64,000 bases of DNA from UBA6115 sp050953005. GTDB taxonomy: Bacteria; Bacillota; Clostridia; Christensenellales; Aristaeellaceae. The position numbers and the translations under genes are program-made. This document shows, piece after piece, positions 1 through 8,404 of the stretch. The DNA lies in contig JBMNLV010000014.1 of assembly GCA_050953005.1 (NCBI GenBank), forward strand, positions 108,313-172,312, in the 5' to 3' direction. The stretch's first letter is position 1, and every line of letters begins with the position of its first letter. The notes beneath the pieces were generated by a model. That model was given only the letters and a program-made list of their open reading frames with translations, was not told the origin of the DNA and did no database searches.

Positions 1-3
1 GAT

Positions 4-837
4 ATGAAAAAAGTTACAATCGAAAAGAACACCGTTCAGGAAACACTGATCATTCCTTTGTATGGAAGAAAAATGTGTTCGGAAAAATTCCCTGAACTCT
101 ATAGGGATGTTTACGCAGAGAAATTATGCGATAGGCTGGATTATGATTTTTCGGAATTAGAGAAAAAGAAAAACTCTTTCTTGTATGAATTCGGCGCTCT
201 CGAAGCGGCAATGCGTCAGTTGGATATGATATGGGAAATTAAAGACTATTTGGGGAAATATCCTAAAGCAACGATTGTTAATCTCGGCTGTGGCTTGGAT
301 GAAACAGGAAAGGCTTGCGATAATGGTTTGTGCACCATGGTCAATGTTGATTTTCCGGATGTTATATCTGTTCGCGAGCAATTAGTTGACAAACATGAGC
401 GAGAAACGAATATTCCATGCGACTTAAACGATTACTCTTGGATGGATCAAGTGGACGGTTCCAATGGGGTTATTTTCTTTGCTGCAGGTGTGTTTCATTA
501 TTTTAAACAGGATGAAGTAAAATCCCTGGTCTTGGAACTTTCAAAAAGATATCCGGGCGGATGCTTGGTTTTTGACAGTGTAGGAAAGCTTGGTTTAAAG
601 CTGATGATGTCAAAAACTTTGAAAAACATGGGCATAAGCGATGTGAACGGTTATTTTTATGTAAATAATCCGCCCGAAAACTTGAACTGGTCAGAAAGCA
701 TAAAAGCCACCTCGAAAGGCTATATGTTGGGTTATTATGATATGAAAAGCCCTGGCGTTCATTTCTTGCACCGGTTGCTTGCAAGCATCGGTGATAAGGC
801 AATGAAAATGTCCATTAATCGAATGGATTTTGAATAG
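4..837 (+). CDS. class I SAM-dependent methyltransferase, LCM/PPM1-like
   Basis: A 277-residue soluble protein resembling the leucine carboxyl methyltransferase / polyketide O-methyltransferase family (COG3315). The SAM-binding loop is visible as VNLGCGLDE at residues 92-100, followed by the acidic strand VNVDFPDV at 113-120 that should bind the SAM ribose. GVFHYF near 162 fits the motif after strand 4. Substrate is unknown; the family methylates carboxyl or hydroxyl groups. The ATG lies 4 bases from the window edge, so its ribosome binding site is not visible and a longer start cannot be excluded. It ends with TAG. It precedes a metallo-hydrolase, an alpha/beta hydrolase and a second methyltransferase on the same strand. 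Base composition is AT-richer than the far end of the window. Confidence 0.82.
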   Translation: MKKVTIEKNTVQETLIIPLYGRKMCSEKFPELYRDVYAEKLCDRLDYDFSELEKKKNSFLYEFGALEAAMRQLDMIWEIKDYLGKYPKATIVNLGCGLDETGKACDNGLCTMVNVDFPDVISVREQLVDKHERETNIPCDLNDYSWMDQVDGSNGVIFFAAGVFHYFKQDEVKSLVLELSKRYPGGCLVFDSVGKLGLKLMMSKTLKNMGISDVNGYFYVNNPPENLNWSESIKATSKGYMLGYYDMKSPGVHFLHRLLASIGDKAMKMSINRMDFE

Positions 838-981
838 AAATCAGGTAACAAAATTGACACGGAGGCGAGGGCGAAAAGCTGGCTTCTGCTGTCATTCTTA
901 CCACCTTTGTGAAGAAATAAAGCTACCCACATATGAAGCGTTAAAAAAGATCTAAAGACTTGAGGTAAAAGAGGAAAAAGC

Positions 982-1854
982 GTGTCAAAAAAAGCCACCA
1001 AACTGCAAAAGAAAGTCATGAGCAGGATGTTTAGAGGCAAGGGGATTTTTAAGCCTTTGAATACCGGGTTGATAGATGAACATGTGGCTTCCCTTAGGGA
1101 ATGGGTTGCCAATATTTTCTTTTATACAAAAAATGGGAATACCATCATGATTGATGCCGGCTACAATTATGACCGGCTGGAAGAAAAAATGTCGTGGCTA
1201 AATCTGAATCCCAAAGAAATTTGCCATATTTTAATCACACATCAAGATACTGACCACATGGGAGCAGTGGAAAGAGATAGTGCGCTTTTATTTAAACATG
1301 CAACGCTCTACCTTGGTGAAATAGAAAACAGATACCTTACAGGCGAGGTGCGCAGAAAAGTTTTCCGGGGTTTGTACAAGCTTCCCAAAGTAAAAACAGA
1401 CAACAAGAAAGTACTTTTGAAAGACGGTCAGGTTTTCTACATAGATGATATCAAAGTGGAGTGCATGCTTGTTCCCGGACATACATGGGGGCATATGGTC
1501 TACTTAGTTGATGACAGGTATCTGTTTACGGGCGATACAATCTGGTTTGGAGCAGATGGCGGCTATAGTTTTTTAAGTACTCTGGCTGAAGATAACAAGC
1601 TATCGGTACAATCCCTTGCCCGGCTAAAAAGAATCATAAAGGGAAAACAGAAGAATATAAAAGTCATAACGGGTCATACGGGATACACTGACGATTTGGA
1701 CTTTGCTTTCGCTCACGTAGACAAGGTTTGTTCACCCTTTTTTCGAAAAGCTTATAATCCCTTTGCGCCCTATGACGGCTACGATGAATCTGACGACACA
1801 AGAGAAGAATGCAGGAAAAGCCAATTGAAACATGCAAAGGAAGCATCGGTGTGA
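982..1854 (+). CDS. MBL-fold metallo-hydrolase
   Basis: A 290-residue metallo-beta-lactamase-fold hydrolase. The metal site THQDTDH at residues 86-92 is the H-x-D-x-D-H variant common in lactonase- and glyoxalase-II-like relatives. A further metal ligand region is VPGHTWGH near 167, then FTGDT near 185 and a late TGHTG. These bind one or two zinc ions and a water for ester, lactone or thioester hydrolysis; the substrate is not predictable. The start is GTG, chosen because AGAGGAAAAAGC lies just upstream and no better ATG is in frame. The 3' end overlaps the next gene by 46 bp, which suggests translational coupling. The basic N-terminus (about 20 residues rich in Lys/Arg) shows no signal peptide, so a cytoplasmic location is likely. 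Confidence 0.85.
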   Translation: MSKKATKLQKKVMSRMFRGKGIFKPLNTGLIDEHVASLREWVANIFFYTKNGNTIMIDAGYNYDRLEEKMSWLNLNPKEICHILITHQDTDHMGAVERDSALLFKHATLYLGEIENRYLTGEVRRKVFRGLYKLPKVKTDNKKVLLKDGQVFYIDDIKVECMLVPGHTWGHMVYLVDDRYLFTGDTIWFGADGGYSFLSTLAEDNKLSVQSLARLKRIIKGKQKNIKVITGHTGYTDDLDFAFAHVDKVCSPFFRKAYNPFAPYDGYDESDDTREECRKSQLKHAKEASV

Positions 1855-2624
1855 AAGTATACGAATTTGGTGAAGGCAACAAAGAAACCTTGCTGATGTT
1901 TCAATGTGCTGCCGAACCTTGGTGGGTATTTAACCCTTCGGCAAAAGCAATTTCGAAAGATTTTCGTGTTTTTCTTTTTATCTCTGATGGACATGATGAA
2001 ATGGGAACGGACTTTGTTTCGATAGAAAAGAATGTCGAGCAGGCCGTCTCCTATCTGCATGGGAAAGGCGTTCGGGCTTTGGATATGGCATATGGTGTTT
2101 CTATGGGCGGGGCAAGTGTCATGTATATGCTGGCACACCAAGCAATGCCGGTAAAGAAAGCCATCGTCGATGCAGGTATCACGCCGTATTCCTATCCGAA
2201 ATATGTGTGCCGAATGATTGCCGTAAAGGATTACTTGTTGCTCAGAATCGCTTTCAAATCGTTAAGGCTGATGAAAATGCTGATGCCTCCTGAGCGCTGG
2301 ACACCTGAAGGGGAAGATCCGCAAGAACATTATCAAAAGTTGTTTGAATTTGGGAAACATCATTATTCAGGTAAAACGATCTACAATGTTTTTTGGTCGG
2401 CTAATAATTATCCCATGCCTGACCCTGTACCCGCATCGGATACGGAGATGGAATACTGGTATGGAGAAGAAGAAAAAAGAGCAAGGAAAAACAACCTCGC
2501 CTACGCAAAGAAAGCATTTCCACAGATCATTCCAAAAGAATTTAAGGGATTGCAGCATGCGGAGCTTGTGATGATGTTTCCGGAACGCTTTCATCAAGAG
2601 GTTTTGAGATTTTGGAATGCGTGA
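1809..2624 (+). CDS. alpha/beta-hydrolase fold protein
   Basis: A 271-residue alpha/beta hydrolase. The nucleophile elbow GVSMGG is at residues 96-101, making Ser98 the likely catalytic serine. A late ERFH near residue 262 fits the catalytic histidine, and an Asp after strand 6 would complete the triad. The region between about 120 and 200 looks like a helical cap (KYVCRMIAVKDYLLL and LRLMKMLMPPERW). It starts inside the 3' end of the metallo-hydrolase gene, in another frame, and is followed after 36 bp by a methyltransferase. The substrate is unknown. With the neighbouring hydrolase and two methyltransferases it may belong to a small-molecule modification or detoxification pathway; that is inference from context only. 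Confidence 0.8.
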   Translation: MQEKPIETCKGSIGVKVYEFGEGNKETLLMFQCAAEPWWVFNPSAKAISKDFRVFLFISDGHDEMGTDFVSIEKNVEQAVSYLHGKGVRALDMAYGVSMGGASVMYMLAHQAMPVKKAIVDAGITPYSYPKYVCRMIAVKDYLLLRIAFKSLRLMKMLMPPERWTPEGEDPQEHYQKLFEFGKHHYSGKTIYNVFWSANNYPMPDPVPASDTEMEYWYGEEEKRARKNNLAYAKKAFPQIIPKEFKGLQHAELVMMFPERFHQEVLRFWNA

Positions 2625-2660
2625 AAATTCCAATGCACCAGTTTTTATTCGGAGGGAAAT

Positions 2661-3341
2661 ATGGAACGAAAAGAGAGAATTCGCAGTGCATACCGGCTTA
2701 CCGGCAGCAACAGCTTTTATGACGGCATGGTCACATGCTCCACATTGATGGGCAAGGCAGTTTCCAGGCTGGTTTGGGACATGAATGCTAAGGACAGTGC
2801 AGAATACCAGGCACAGGCCCTTTCCGGTATCCCTGAGGGCTTTTCAGGAAGTTTGCTGGAAGTTCCCGTGGGAACAGGCGTACTGACCATTCCTGTCTAT
2901 CAAACCATGCCGAAAGCCCGGATTACCTGCTTGGACTACTCGCCGGATATGATGGCGCAGGCGCAGGAAAAAGCGGAGCGAATGGAACTTGAAAATGTTG
3001 CTTTCCAACAGGGAGATGTTGGCGCGTTGCCCTTTGAGGATGGCAGTTTTGATGTTGTTCTGTCGCTCAATGGGTTTCATGCCTTCCCCAACAAAGGAGC
3101 GGCATATCGGGAGACCTTTCGGGTGCTGAAAAGCGGCGGCGTGTTTTGCGGTTGCTTTTATGTGACGGGCCGCTGTAAACGGACGGATTGGTTTATCCGC
3201 CATCTTTATCAGCCGCTGAAATTCTTCACCCCTCCCTATGAAACCATGGACAGCCTGCATACACGGCTTAACAGCATGTACAGCCAGGTGGAGCTAAACC
3301 ATGTTAAGGCCATTGCCTGGTTTGTGTGCCGAAAAGAATGA
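2661..3341 (+). CDS. class I SAM-dependent methyltransferase, UbiE/Methyltransf_11-like
   Basis: A 226-residue methyltransferase. Motif I is LLEVPVGTGVLTIP at residues 65-78, followed by the acidic end of strand 2 (ITCLDYSPDMMAQAQEKAE), a QGDVGALPF motif III region with the acceptor Asp, and FDVVLSLNGFHAFP as motif IV. This is the standard order of a Methyltransf_11 domain. The normal Gly-rich loop reads EVPVGTG rather than the usual D-x-G-x-G-x-G, so the first glycine is replaced. The ribosome binding site GGAGGG lies 8 bases before the ATG. It is the last gene of the four-gene plus-strand group beginning at the window edge. Substrate unknown. Confidence 0.82.
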   Translation: MERKERIRSAYRLTGSNSFYDGMVTCSTLMGKAVSRLVWDMNAKDSAEYQAQALSGIPEGFSGSLLEVPVGTGVLTIPVYQTMPKARITCLDYSPDMMAQAQEKAERMELENVAFQQGDVGALPFEDGSFDVVLSLNGFHAFPNKGAAYRETFRVLKSGGVFCGCFYVTGRCKRTDWFIRHLYQPLKFFTPPYETMDSLHTRLNSMYSQVELNHVKAIAWFVCRKE

Positions 3342-3515
3342 TTTTTATAAAATATTTCCGTTCAAAGTGACATTGTTTGATGGAAAAATTATTCCAGTAT
3401 TGTCACGCTGCAGGGTTTACCGCAGGATGATTCATTTACGAGCAGCAGTCAAAAAGTTGCTTGAAAACTTACAGAGAATGACTAAATATCCAACCATATC
3501 ATGCAGGAAGGTTCC

Positions 3516-4474
3516 ATGAAACAACAAACTTTTCAAGTAATCGGTCTGGCTTGCGCTGCCTGCGCCGCTCGGCTGGAAAGAGTGATTTCCCACTTGCCGG
3601 GTGTAGAAAGCGCCAGCGTAAACCTGGCCACAGAAAAACTAACGGTACAATATAACAGCAACTCTGTTACGGAGGAAACCATCCGGCAGGCGGTAGAAAA
3701 GGCAGGCTTTCAGTTGGCTTTTGAGCCAGAAAACCAACGGGCTTCTATCCCCATTGCAGGAATGACCTGTGCTGCCTGCTCCAGCAGGGTAGAAAAAGCG
3801 CTTTCCGGCATGCCGGGAGTCGCTTCTGCTGCTGTCAACCTGGCGACGGAAACCGCTTCAATTACCTATTGTCCTGATGCTGTCCGTTTGCGGGAAATCC
3901 GGCAAAAAATCCGGGATTTGGGCTATGAGCCCCTGGAAAAACGTCAGGCCTCTGCTATAGAAAAAACCAGAGAGCAAAAACAAAAAAAATCAGCGCCATG
4001 TGGAGACGCTTTATCATAGCGGCTGTTTTTGCTGTTCCGCTTCTTTACTTGGCCATGGGTCCCATGGTGGGGCTTCCAGTTCCAGGCTTTATAGACCCAT
4101 CCCTGCATCCCCTGGCCTTTGCTTTGACGCAATTGGCACTGACGCTGCCCATTGTCTTTGTTGGCCGCAGGTTTTACTCCTCTGGCATAAAAGCGCTTGT
4201 TGCGGGAGGGCCAAATATGGACTCCCTGATTGCCATTGGTACAGGCGCTGCCATGCTATACAGCCTGTATGGCATCTGGCGTATTTGCTCTGGCGACCAG
4301 CAGGGTGTCCACGCCCTGTATTTTGAATCTGCCGGGGTCATCCTCACCTTGATCATGTTGGGCAAAACCTTGGAAAATGTGTCCAAGGGCCGTACCGGTG
4401 AGGCAGTGCGCAAACTTATGGATGGGCAGGAAGATCGTTGCGGACGGCGCAAGCGGCTGTGTAAAGGAATGTGA
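3516..4474 (+). pseudogene. copA: copper-translocating P-type ATPase, frameshifted and 3'-truncated
   Basis: The first frame (3516-4019) encodes two heavy-metal-associated domains with metal-binding CxxC motifs, CAAC at residues 13-16 and CAAC at 85-88. After an A8 run at 3982-3989 the homology continues in the -1 frame (3998-4474) with the first transmembrane hairpins of a P1B ATPase (WRRFIIAAVFAVPLLYLAMG, then MDSLIAIGTGAAMLYSLYG and SAGVILTLIMLGKTLE). It stops at KLMDG, before the actuator, CPC, DKTGT and ATP-binding regions, so no pump can be made. The start at 3516 is preferred over the ATG at 3501 because GGAAGG lies 5 bases before it. The two-domain N-terminal product alone could still act as a copper-binding protein. 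The 3' junction near 4435 suggests a deletion or insertion event. Confidence 0.85.
3983..3989 (+). promoter_or_regulatory. A-AAA-AAA slippery heptamer in copA
   Basis: The copA reading frame meets A AAA AAA in the exact phase needed for a -1 tandem slip. A -1 shift here joins the metal-binding domains to the membrane domain without loss of residues. This could be a programmed frameshift, as known for Escherichia coli copA (there at another position), or a simple homopolymer indel. Confidence 0.4.
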
Positions 4475-4564
4475 AAAGCATAATTTGCCTTTTTCAGCAA
4501 ACTTTAATTATACCATATATCGTTCGTTTTCTATTGCTTCTATGAGCATCTCTTCCCATGGCTT

Positions 4565-4598
4565 GACAAAGTCCCAACTCCTGCGCTGGGACTTTGTC
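4565..4598. terminator. perfect 12-bp inverted repeat, terminator-like
   Basis: GACAAAGTCCCA at 4565-4576 and TGGGACTTTGTC at 4587-4598 form a perfect 12-bp stem with a 10-base loop. A T-rich stretch follows about 15 bases later, so it may end plus-strand transcription from the copA remnant. It could also be a dispersed intergenic palindrome. Confidence 0.5.
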
Positions 4599-5627
4599 GA
4601 CAGTCTGTATTTATATTTTTTGATGCCTGATTAAGGGATGCAGATTTGGGTCTGAATAATTCTTTTTAAAGGGGGCTCGCGTTTCGCGAGGGCCTTATAT
4701 GTATTTTATTACGTTCTGCGGATTTTTATCCAATTATCTTTTCGCTGATGACAGCGTTTGTTTTATGATCAGCTGACATAGGTCGCTTTAATGTAATTTA
4801 TGGTCTAATTTAGACCGCTTACAAGGGCGGCCAAAACACCCACCCTCTTAGCGATGCGACAAAATAAACTTTCTCAAAATGAAACACCCAGACCCATTAC
4901 AATGCCATTCTTGTCACAACGTCAGAATGTTCCATTTGGGCAGATTATATATTTTTCAGTAACTACAATAGATACCTGCTCGTTCACTGCAGGGATGACA
5001 CTTGTCCTCTGTATAGCTATCCCGGAAGCCTTACCGATGTGTCCTGCGATCCCATGAATTTCGAGGTCACAAAGTCGGATTATTTGTTCCGGAATACGCT
5101 AAGAAGAAAATAACAGAGGCAGACGACCGCCAAACGAAATGCGGATTCTGGCAACCAGAATGTTCTAAATCTATGAGCAAATTGTAAACATTGCACCAAC
5201 TTGTCACATTTGATATCATTCCGTACCATAATATGCATTACTTTTCCGATAATCCAGAATCGCTTGTCGATTAAGATCAGATAGAGGGGTCTATAAGAAC
5301 CAGACGGTCGAGTGCCTTTAGGCAATCGGCCGGATGGTTCGGGGTTGAACGCAAGTTGCACAAGCTGATAGCAACCGCTCCGCTGTAGCCCCAAAGCGAA
5401 AGCGGAAGCGGTTGCGGATTGAAGACAAGGCGTGGAGAGCTCATGAAGAGTCTCTCCGCGCCGCTCCGGCAGGCCGCCCAGTTGACCAAATTTATTTTAA
5501 GGAACGGGAGACGATGTTACAAGCCATTCCGTTCCGCGCCGCCCTCCAAAGCGGCGAAAAGAACGGATGTGGCGGTTAGGAAAAAAGAAAGCTTGTGAAT
5601 ATCTCAGGCTTTAACTTATCTGGATCG
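4599..5627. other. gene-poor region at the left side of the integrative element
   Basis: I see no convincing gene in about 1.0 kb. It holds a small hairpin around 4674-4692, a 7-bp perfect palindrome GGTCTAA/TTAGACC at 4802-4816, and a longer imperfect inverted repeat (5371-5384 with 5401-5415, GCAACCGCT cores). Short open frames here lack ribosome binding sites and recognisable protein sequence. The density of inverted repeats before the helicase-like gene is compatible with an old transfer or replication origin, but nothing proves it. Confidence 0.45.
5371..5415. repeat. imperfect 14/15-bp inverted repeat
   Basis: GCAACCGCTCCGCT pairs with AGCGGAAGCGGTTGC across a 16-base loop with one bulge. 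It lies in the gene-free region upstream of the helicase-like gene. Its role is unknown; origin or transfer hairpins of mobile elements look like this. Confidence 0.45.
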
Positions 5628-5668
5628 TTGAGAGCAAGATGAACTTCCCCGGTTCATCTTGCTCTCAA
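5628..5668. repeat. perfect 17-bp inverted repeat with 7-base loop
   Basis: TTGAGAGCAAGATGAAC (5628-5644) is exactly complementary to GTTCATCTTGCTCTCAA (5652-5668). A TTTTT run occurs only some 12 bases beyond the stem, so it is a poor intrinsic terminator. It stands 387 bp before the helicase-like gene of the integrative element and may be a replication, transfer or recombination hairpin. Confidence 0.6.
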
Positions 5669-6024
5669 GCAAACATTGACTTTTTAGCATATATACATAT
5701 CCACTGCGGGAAGGAGCGCAGCGCCGCGGTCTCCCTTCGGAGGGACCTTTTTATTGCTGAAATTTATGAAAACAATGGCTATCTGATCCAAAGACTGCAA
5801 ACAGGATCAACCTCCTCCAACTCCCCGGCGCAGGGCCGGCGCTCAAAGCTCCCTTCAAACCGGCGCGTCACCAGCCGGTTGCGCAAAGAATCGACAGAGA
5901 GATAGAAGGGGCCTCTCTTTGAACAGCGGCATATAAGCCGCCCATATAGCAAGCGCGGCGTTCTGACAGCCGCGCTTTTGCGTTTCCGGGTGTCAGAAAA
6001 AATATAATGAAAGGAGATTCTCAA

Positions 6025-6054
6025 ATGAAAAACAAAAAAATCACAGGACATTAG
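6025..6054 (+). other. nine-codon leader frame ending in TAG directly before the helicase-like gene
   Basis: AAAGGAGA at 6010-6017 is the best ribosome binding site here and serves ATG 6025. The frame MKNKKITGH ends with TAG at 6052-6054, and ATG 6055 of the next gene follows at once in the same frame. It is either a leader peptide giving re-initiation, or the true N-terminus broken by a nonsense codon. Confidence 0.45.
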
Positions 6055-7332
6055 ATGCCGCATATCAAGATATGGGACAGCCTGATGGGAAGCGGCAAGA
6101 CCACCAGGGCAATCAAGGAAATCGAGCAGAATCCGGAACAGAATCACATCGTCCTTGTCAAATACCTGGATGAGGCGGAACGGATCATCAGGGCATGCCC
6201 TCGGGCAGAATTCCATCAGCCGGATGCTTCGAAATATGGGAGCAAGCAAGCTCACTTCCACGAATTGCTGCGGGACGGCAAAAACATCGTCACGACGCAT
6301 CAGCTGTTTAAAGACCTGTCAATTACCAAAAATGAACACAAGCTGATATCTGAATATGGCTACAAGCTCTATATGGATGAAACAATCGAGGTGATTGAAC
6401 CCCTGAATATCAGTTCGCACGACAGAAAGGAGATCATGGAAAGATACGCTGAGGCCGGCGGTGACGGACTCGTCAAGTGGACAGACAAGGACTATACGGG
6501 AAACCATGACAGCATCAAACGGCAGATAGAAAACAAAGCCATCTATTTATACCGGGACAAAACATTCCTCTGGCTGTTCCCCATTGAACTGATCACATCC
6601 TTCCGTGAGATCACCGTGATGACCTTTCTGTTTGAAGGCAGCCATATGAGGGCATACCTTGATTTGCATGGGCTGGGTTACGAGTACTGGCATATTCAAG
6701 ACCATGAACTGGTCAAAGGCAAACAGGACTTGAGGCCGGAGCTGCCAGGGATCCGCGGCTTGATTGACATCTGCGAAGGAAACTTGAACGATATTGGCGA
6801 TCACAGAACCGCCCTGTCGTCCACATGGCACAAAAATAACAAACAAAAGGTAAGGACACTGGAACTCAATGCCCGAAACTACTTTGAGAGAAAACGCGGC
6901 GCAAAGGCAGAGGAATCGCAATGGACTACATTCAAATCCGCGCAACGAAGGACGGATAAACCGCCATCTCTCTGCGGAAAGCATTATGTGTCATCCTTTG
7001 TGCCGCTGAACGCGGTTTCAACAAATGACCATGACAGGAGATTACACCTCGCGTACCTGGTGAATGTGTTTGAACATCCGAGTATCACTATGTGGTTCCG
7101 TGATCAGGGAATTACACTGAACGAAGATCTTTATGCCCTGTCTCAAATGCTTCAGTGGATCTGGCGCAGCGCTATCCGCAGAGGTGAGAGTATCAGCATC
7201 TACGTGCCGTCCAGAAGAATGCGGCAGTTGCTGATTGACTTTCTCGAGCAGAAGCCCCTGGACATTCCGCCTCACGTTGCGGATAAGGCTGACCCTGTGG
7301 GAAAATCGTTCCCACAACTCCCAAAAAGGTGA
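6055..7332 (+). CDS. P-loop/DEAD-like helicase-family protein of a mobile element
   Basis: A 425-residue protein beginning MPHIKIWDSLMGSGKTT, a Walker A loop (GSGKTT) within the first 20 residues. KLYMDETIEVI near residue 105 fits a Walker B (DE) box. This arrangement, a Walker A at the very N-terminus without an accessory domain, is seen in superfamily 2 helicase-like proteins of phages and conjugative elements. Later conserved helicase motifs are not clear, so helicase activity is inferred. ATG 6055 has no own ribosome binding site and follows an in-frame TAG, so it probably relies on re-initiation. The stop codon falls at the edge of a repeat module shared with positions near 9.8 and 10.3 kb. 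No DNA-replication partner is adjacent. Confidence 0.6.
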   Translation: MPHIKIWDSLMGSGKTTRAIKEIEQNPEQNHIVLVKYLDEAERIIRACPRAEFHQPDASKYGSKQAHFHELLRDGKNIVTTHQLFKDLSITKNEHKLISEYGYKLYMDETIEVIEPLNISSHDRKEIMERYAEAGGDGLVKWTDKDYTGNHDSIKRQIENKAIYLYRDKTFLWLFPIELITSFREITVMTFLFEGSHMRAYLDLHGLGYEYWHIQDHELVKGKQDLRPELPGIRGLIDICEGNLNDIGDHRTALSSTWHKNNKQKVRTLELNARNYFERKRGAKAEESQWTTFKSAQRRTDKPPSLCGKHYVSSFVPLNAVSTNDHDRRLHLAYLVNVFEHPSITMWFRDQGITLNEDLYALSQMLQWIWRSAIRRGESISIYVPSRRMRQLLIDFLEQKPLDIPPHVADKADPVGKSFPQLPKR

Positions 7333-7363
7333 GTTAAATCAATGGGTTTCAGGGGTGTTTCCT
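7331..7363 (+). repeat. partial copy of the long repeat module
   Basis: AGTTAAATCAATGGGTTTC and the following GGGGTGTTT match the middle of the modules at 9736, 9945 and 10321. The copy begins at the stop codon of the helicase-like gene. Confidence 0.55.
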
Positions 7364-7399
7364 AAAATAAAAAGATCAAAAAGATCATCATTTTCTACC

Positions 7400-7435
7400 G
7401 GCACACCGCCGCCTTGTTTGAGGCGGCGGCGTGCC
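7400..7435. terminator. GC-rich hairpin after the helicase-like gene
   Basis: GGCACACCGCCGCC and GGCGGCGGCGTGCC form a 14-bp stem with one G-T pair and an 8-base loop, 68 bp after the stop codon. There is no T-tract, so termination is only suspected. Confidence 0.4.
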
Positions 7436-7688
7436 CATATCCTCTTGGTGCGCGGTTTAGCAACTCGCTCAATTTCTCAAGTTGAAAATATCAACAGAAA
7501 CTTGACAGTTCGCAATTTCAACTCTGACGGAAAACCCGGTATTCATCAGGATAATCCGGATTTCCTTCACGCGCAAAACGCAACTATTTACTGCAATTTA
7601 ACTACAAAAACTCTGCTATTCACGCGTAAAGGGCGCTTAAACGGAGCAATTCCGCGCTTTCAAGATGATACTCTGGCGGCAACGCAGT

Positions 7689-8246
7689 TCATTGCCTGTG
7701 CCGGCGCTCAGCAATCCGCCTGCTGATGGTACTGACGCTGACGCCGGACGCCCTGGCCGCGTCGTTCAGCGACACGCCCTTGTCCACAAGCTTCAAGGCC
7801 TGCTTCACCTGCTCGGCGTTGGCCCGTGGCCTGCCGCCCACCCTGCCCCTTGCTTTGGCGGCCTTCAAGCCTTGCTGGGTTCGCTCTGAAATCAGGTCGC
7901 GCTCAAACTGGGACAAGGCTGAAAGCATGGTAAGCATCATCTTGCCGGTCGCGGTTGTTGTGTCCAGGTTCTCCTTCAGGCTGACCAAATGCATCTGCAT
8001 CTCCTGCAGGGTATCCACCAGGCTCAACAGGTCTTTGGTGCTCCTGGACAGGCGGCTGAAGCTGTCCACGACAACCGTGTCGCGCGCCCGCAGATTCCTG
8101 AGCATTTCCTGAAGCGCCGGCCTGTCCGGCTTTGTTCCCGTCATCTTCTCCGTATAAAGCTTGTCAAAGCCCGCGGCTTTCAAGTTGTCTATCTGTCTGT
8201 CCAGTTTCTGTTCCGTGGTGCTGACTCTGGCGTACGCGATTCTCAT
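7689..8246 (-). CDS. serine recombinase, resolvase/invertase family
   Basis: A 185-residue small serine recombinase of the Tn3 resolvase / DNA invertase type. The N-terminal domain has YARVSTTEQ with catalytic Ser9, then VVDSFSRLSRS and LTMLSALSQFERDLISERTQQGL (the E-helix region). The C-terminal 45 residues, from GRPRANAEQVKQAL to VSTISRRI, form the helix-turn-helix that binds the crossover site. Length is normal for the family. AGGAGG precedes the ATG. It is divergent from no gene but lies tail-to-head with a broken tyrosine integrase on the same strand. It probably resolves cointegrates or inverts a segment of the surrounding element. The AT-rich 160 bp upstream may hold its binding sites, which I could not define. 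Confidence 0.92.
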   Translation of the reverse strand: MRIAYARVSTTEQKLDRQIDNLKAAGFDKLYTEKMTGTKPDRPALQEMLRNLRARDTVVVDSFSRLSRSTKDLLSLVDTLQEMQMHLVSLKENLDTTTATGKMMLTMLSALSQFERDLISERTQQGLKAAKARGRVGGRPRANAEQVKQALKLVDKGVSLNDAARASGVSVSTISRRIAERRHRQ

Positions 8247-8404
8247 TTATCCTCCTTTCGCGGTATGAATGCCCAATAAGGGTGGATATTGACGGTTTGA
8301 TTTTGATATGGGTTTTGATAGCGGTTTTCAGCGAAAATGACGCGATATTCAGCTCAATGTCCCGATGGTCATAAACCTTCGTTTATGAAATCCTATTTGC
8401 CTGT

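Noticed and set aside
4854..5057. 67-codon open frame in the gene-poor region
   Set aside because: No ribosome binding site, no recognisable protein pattern, and it lies in a region rich in inverted repeats.
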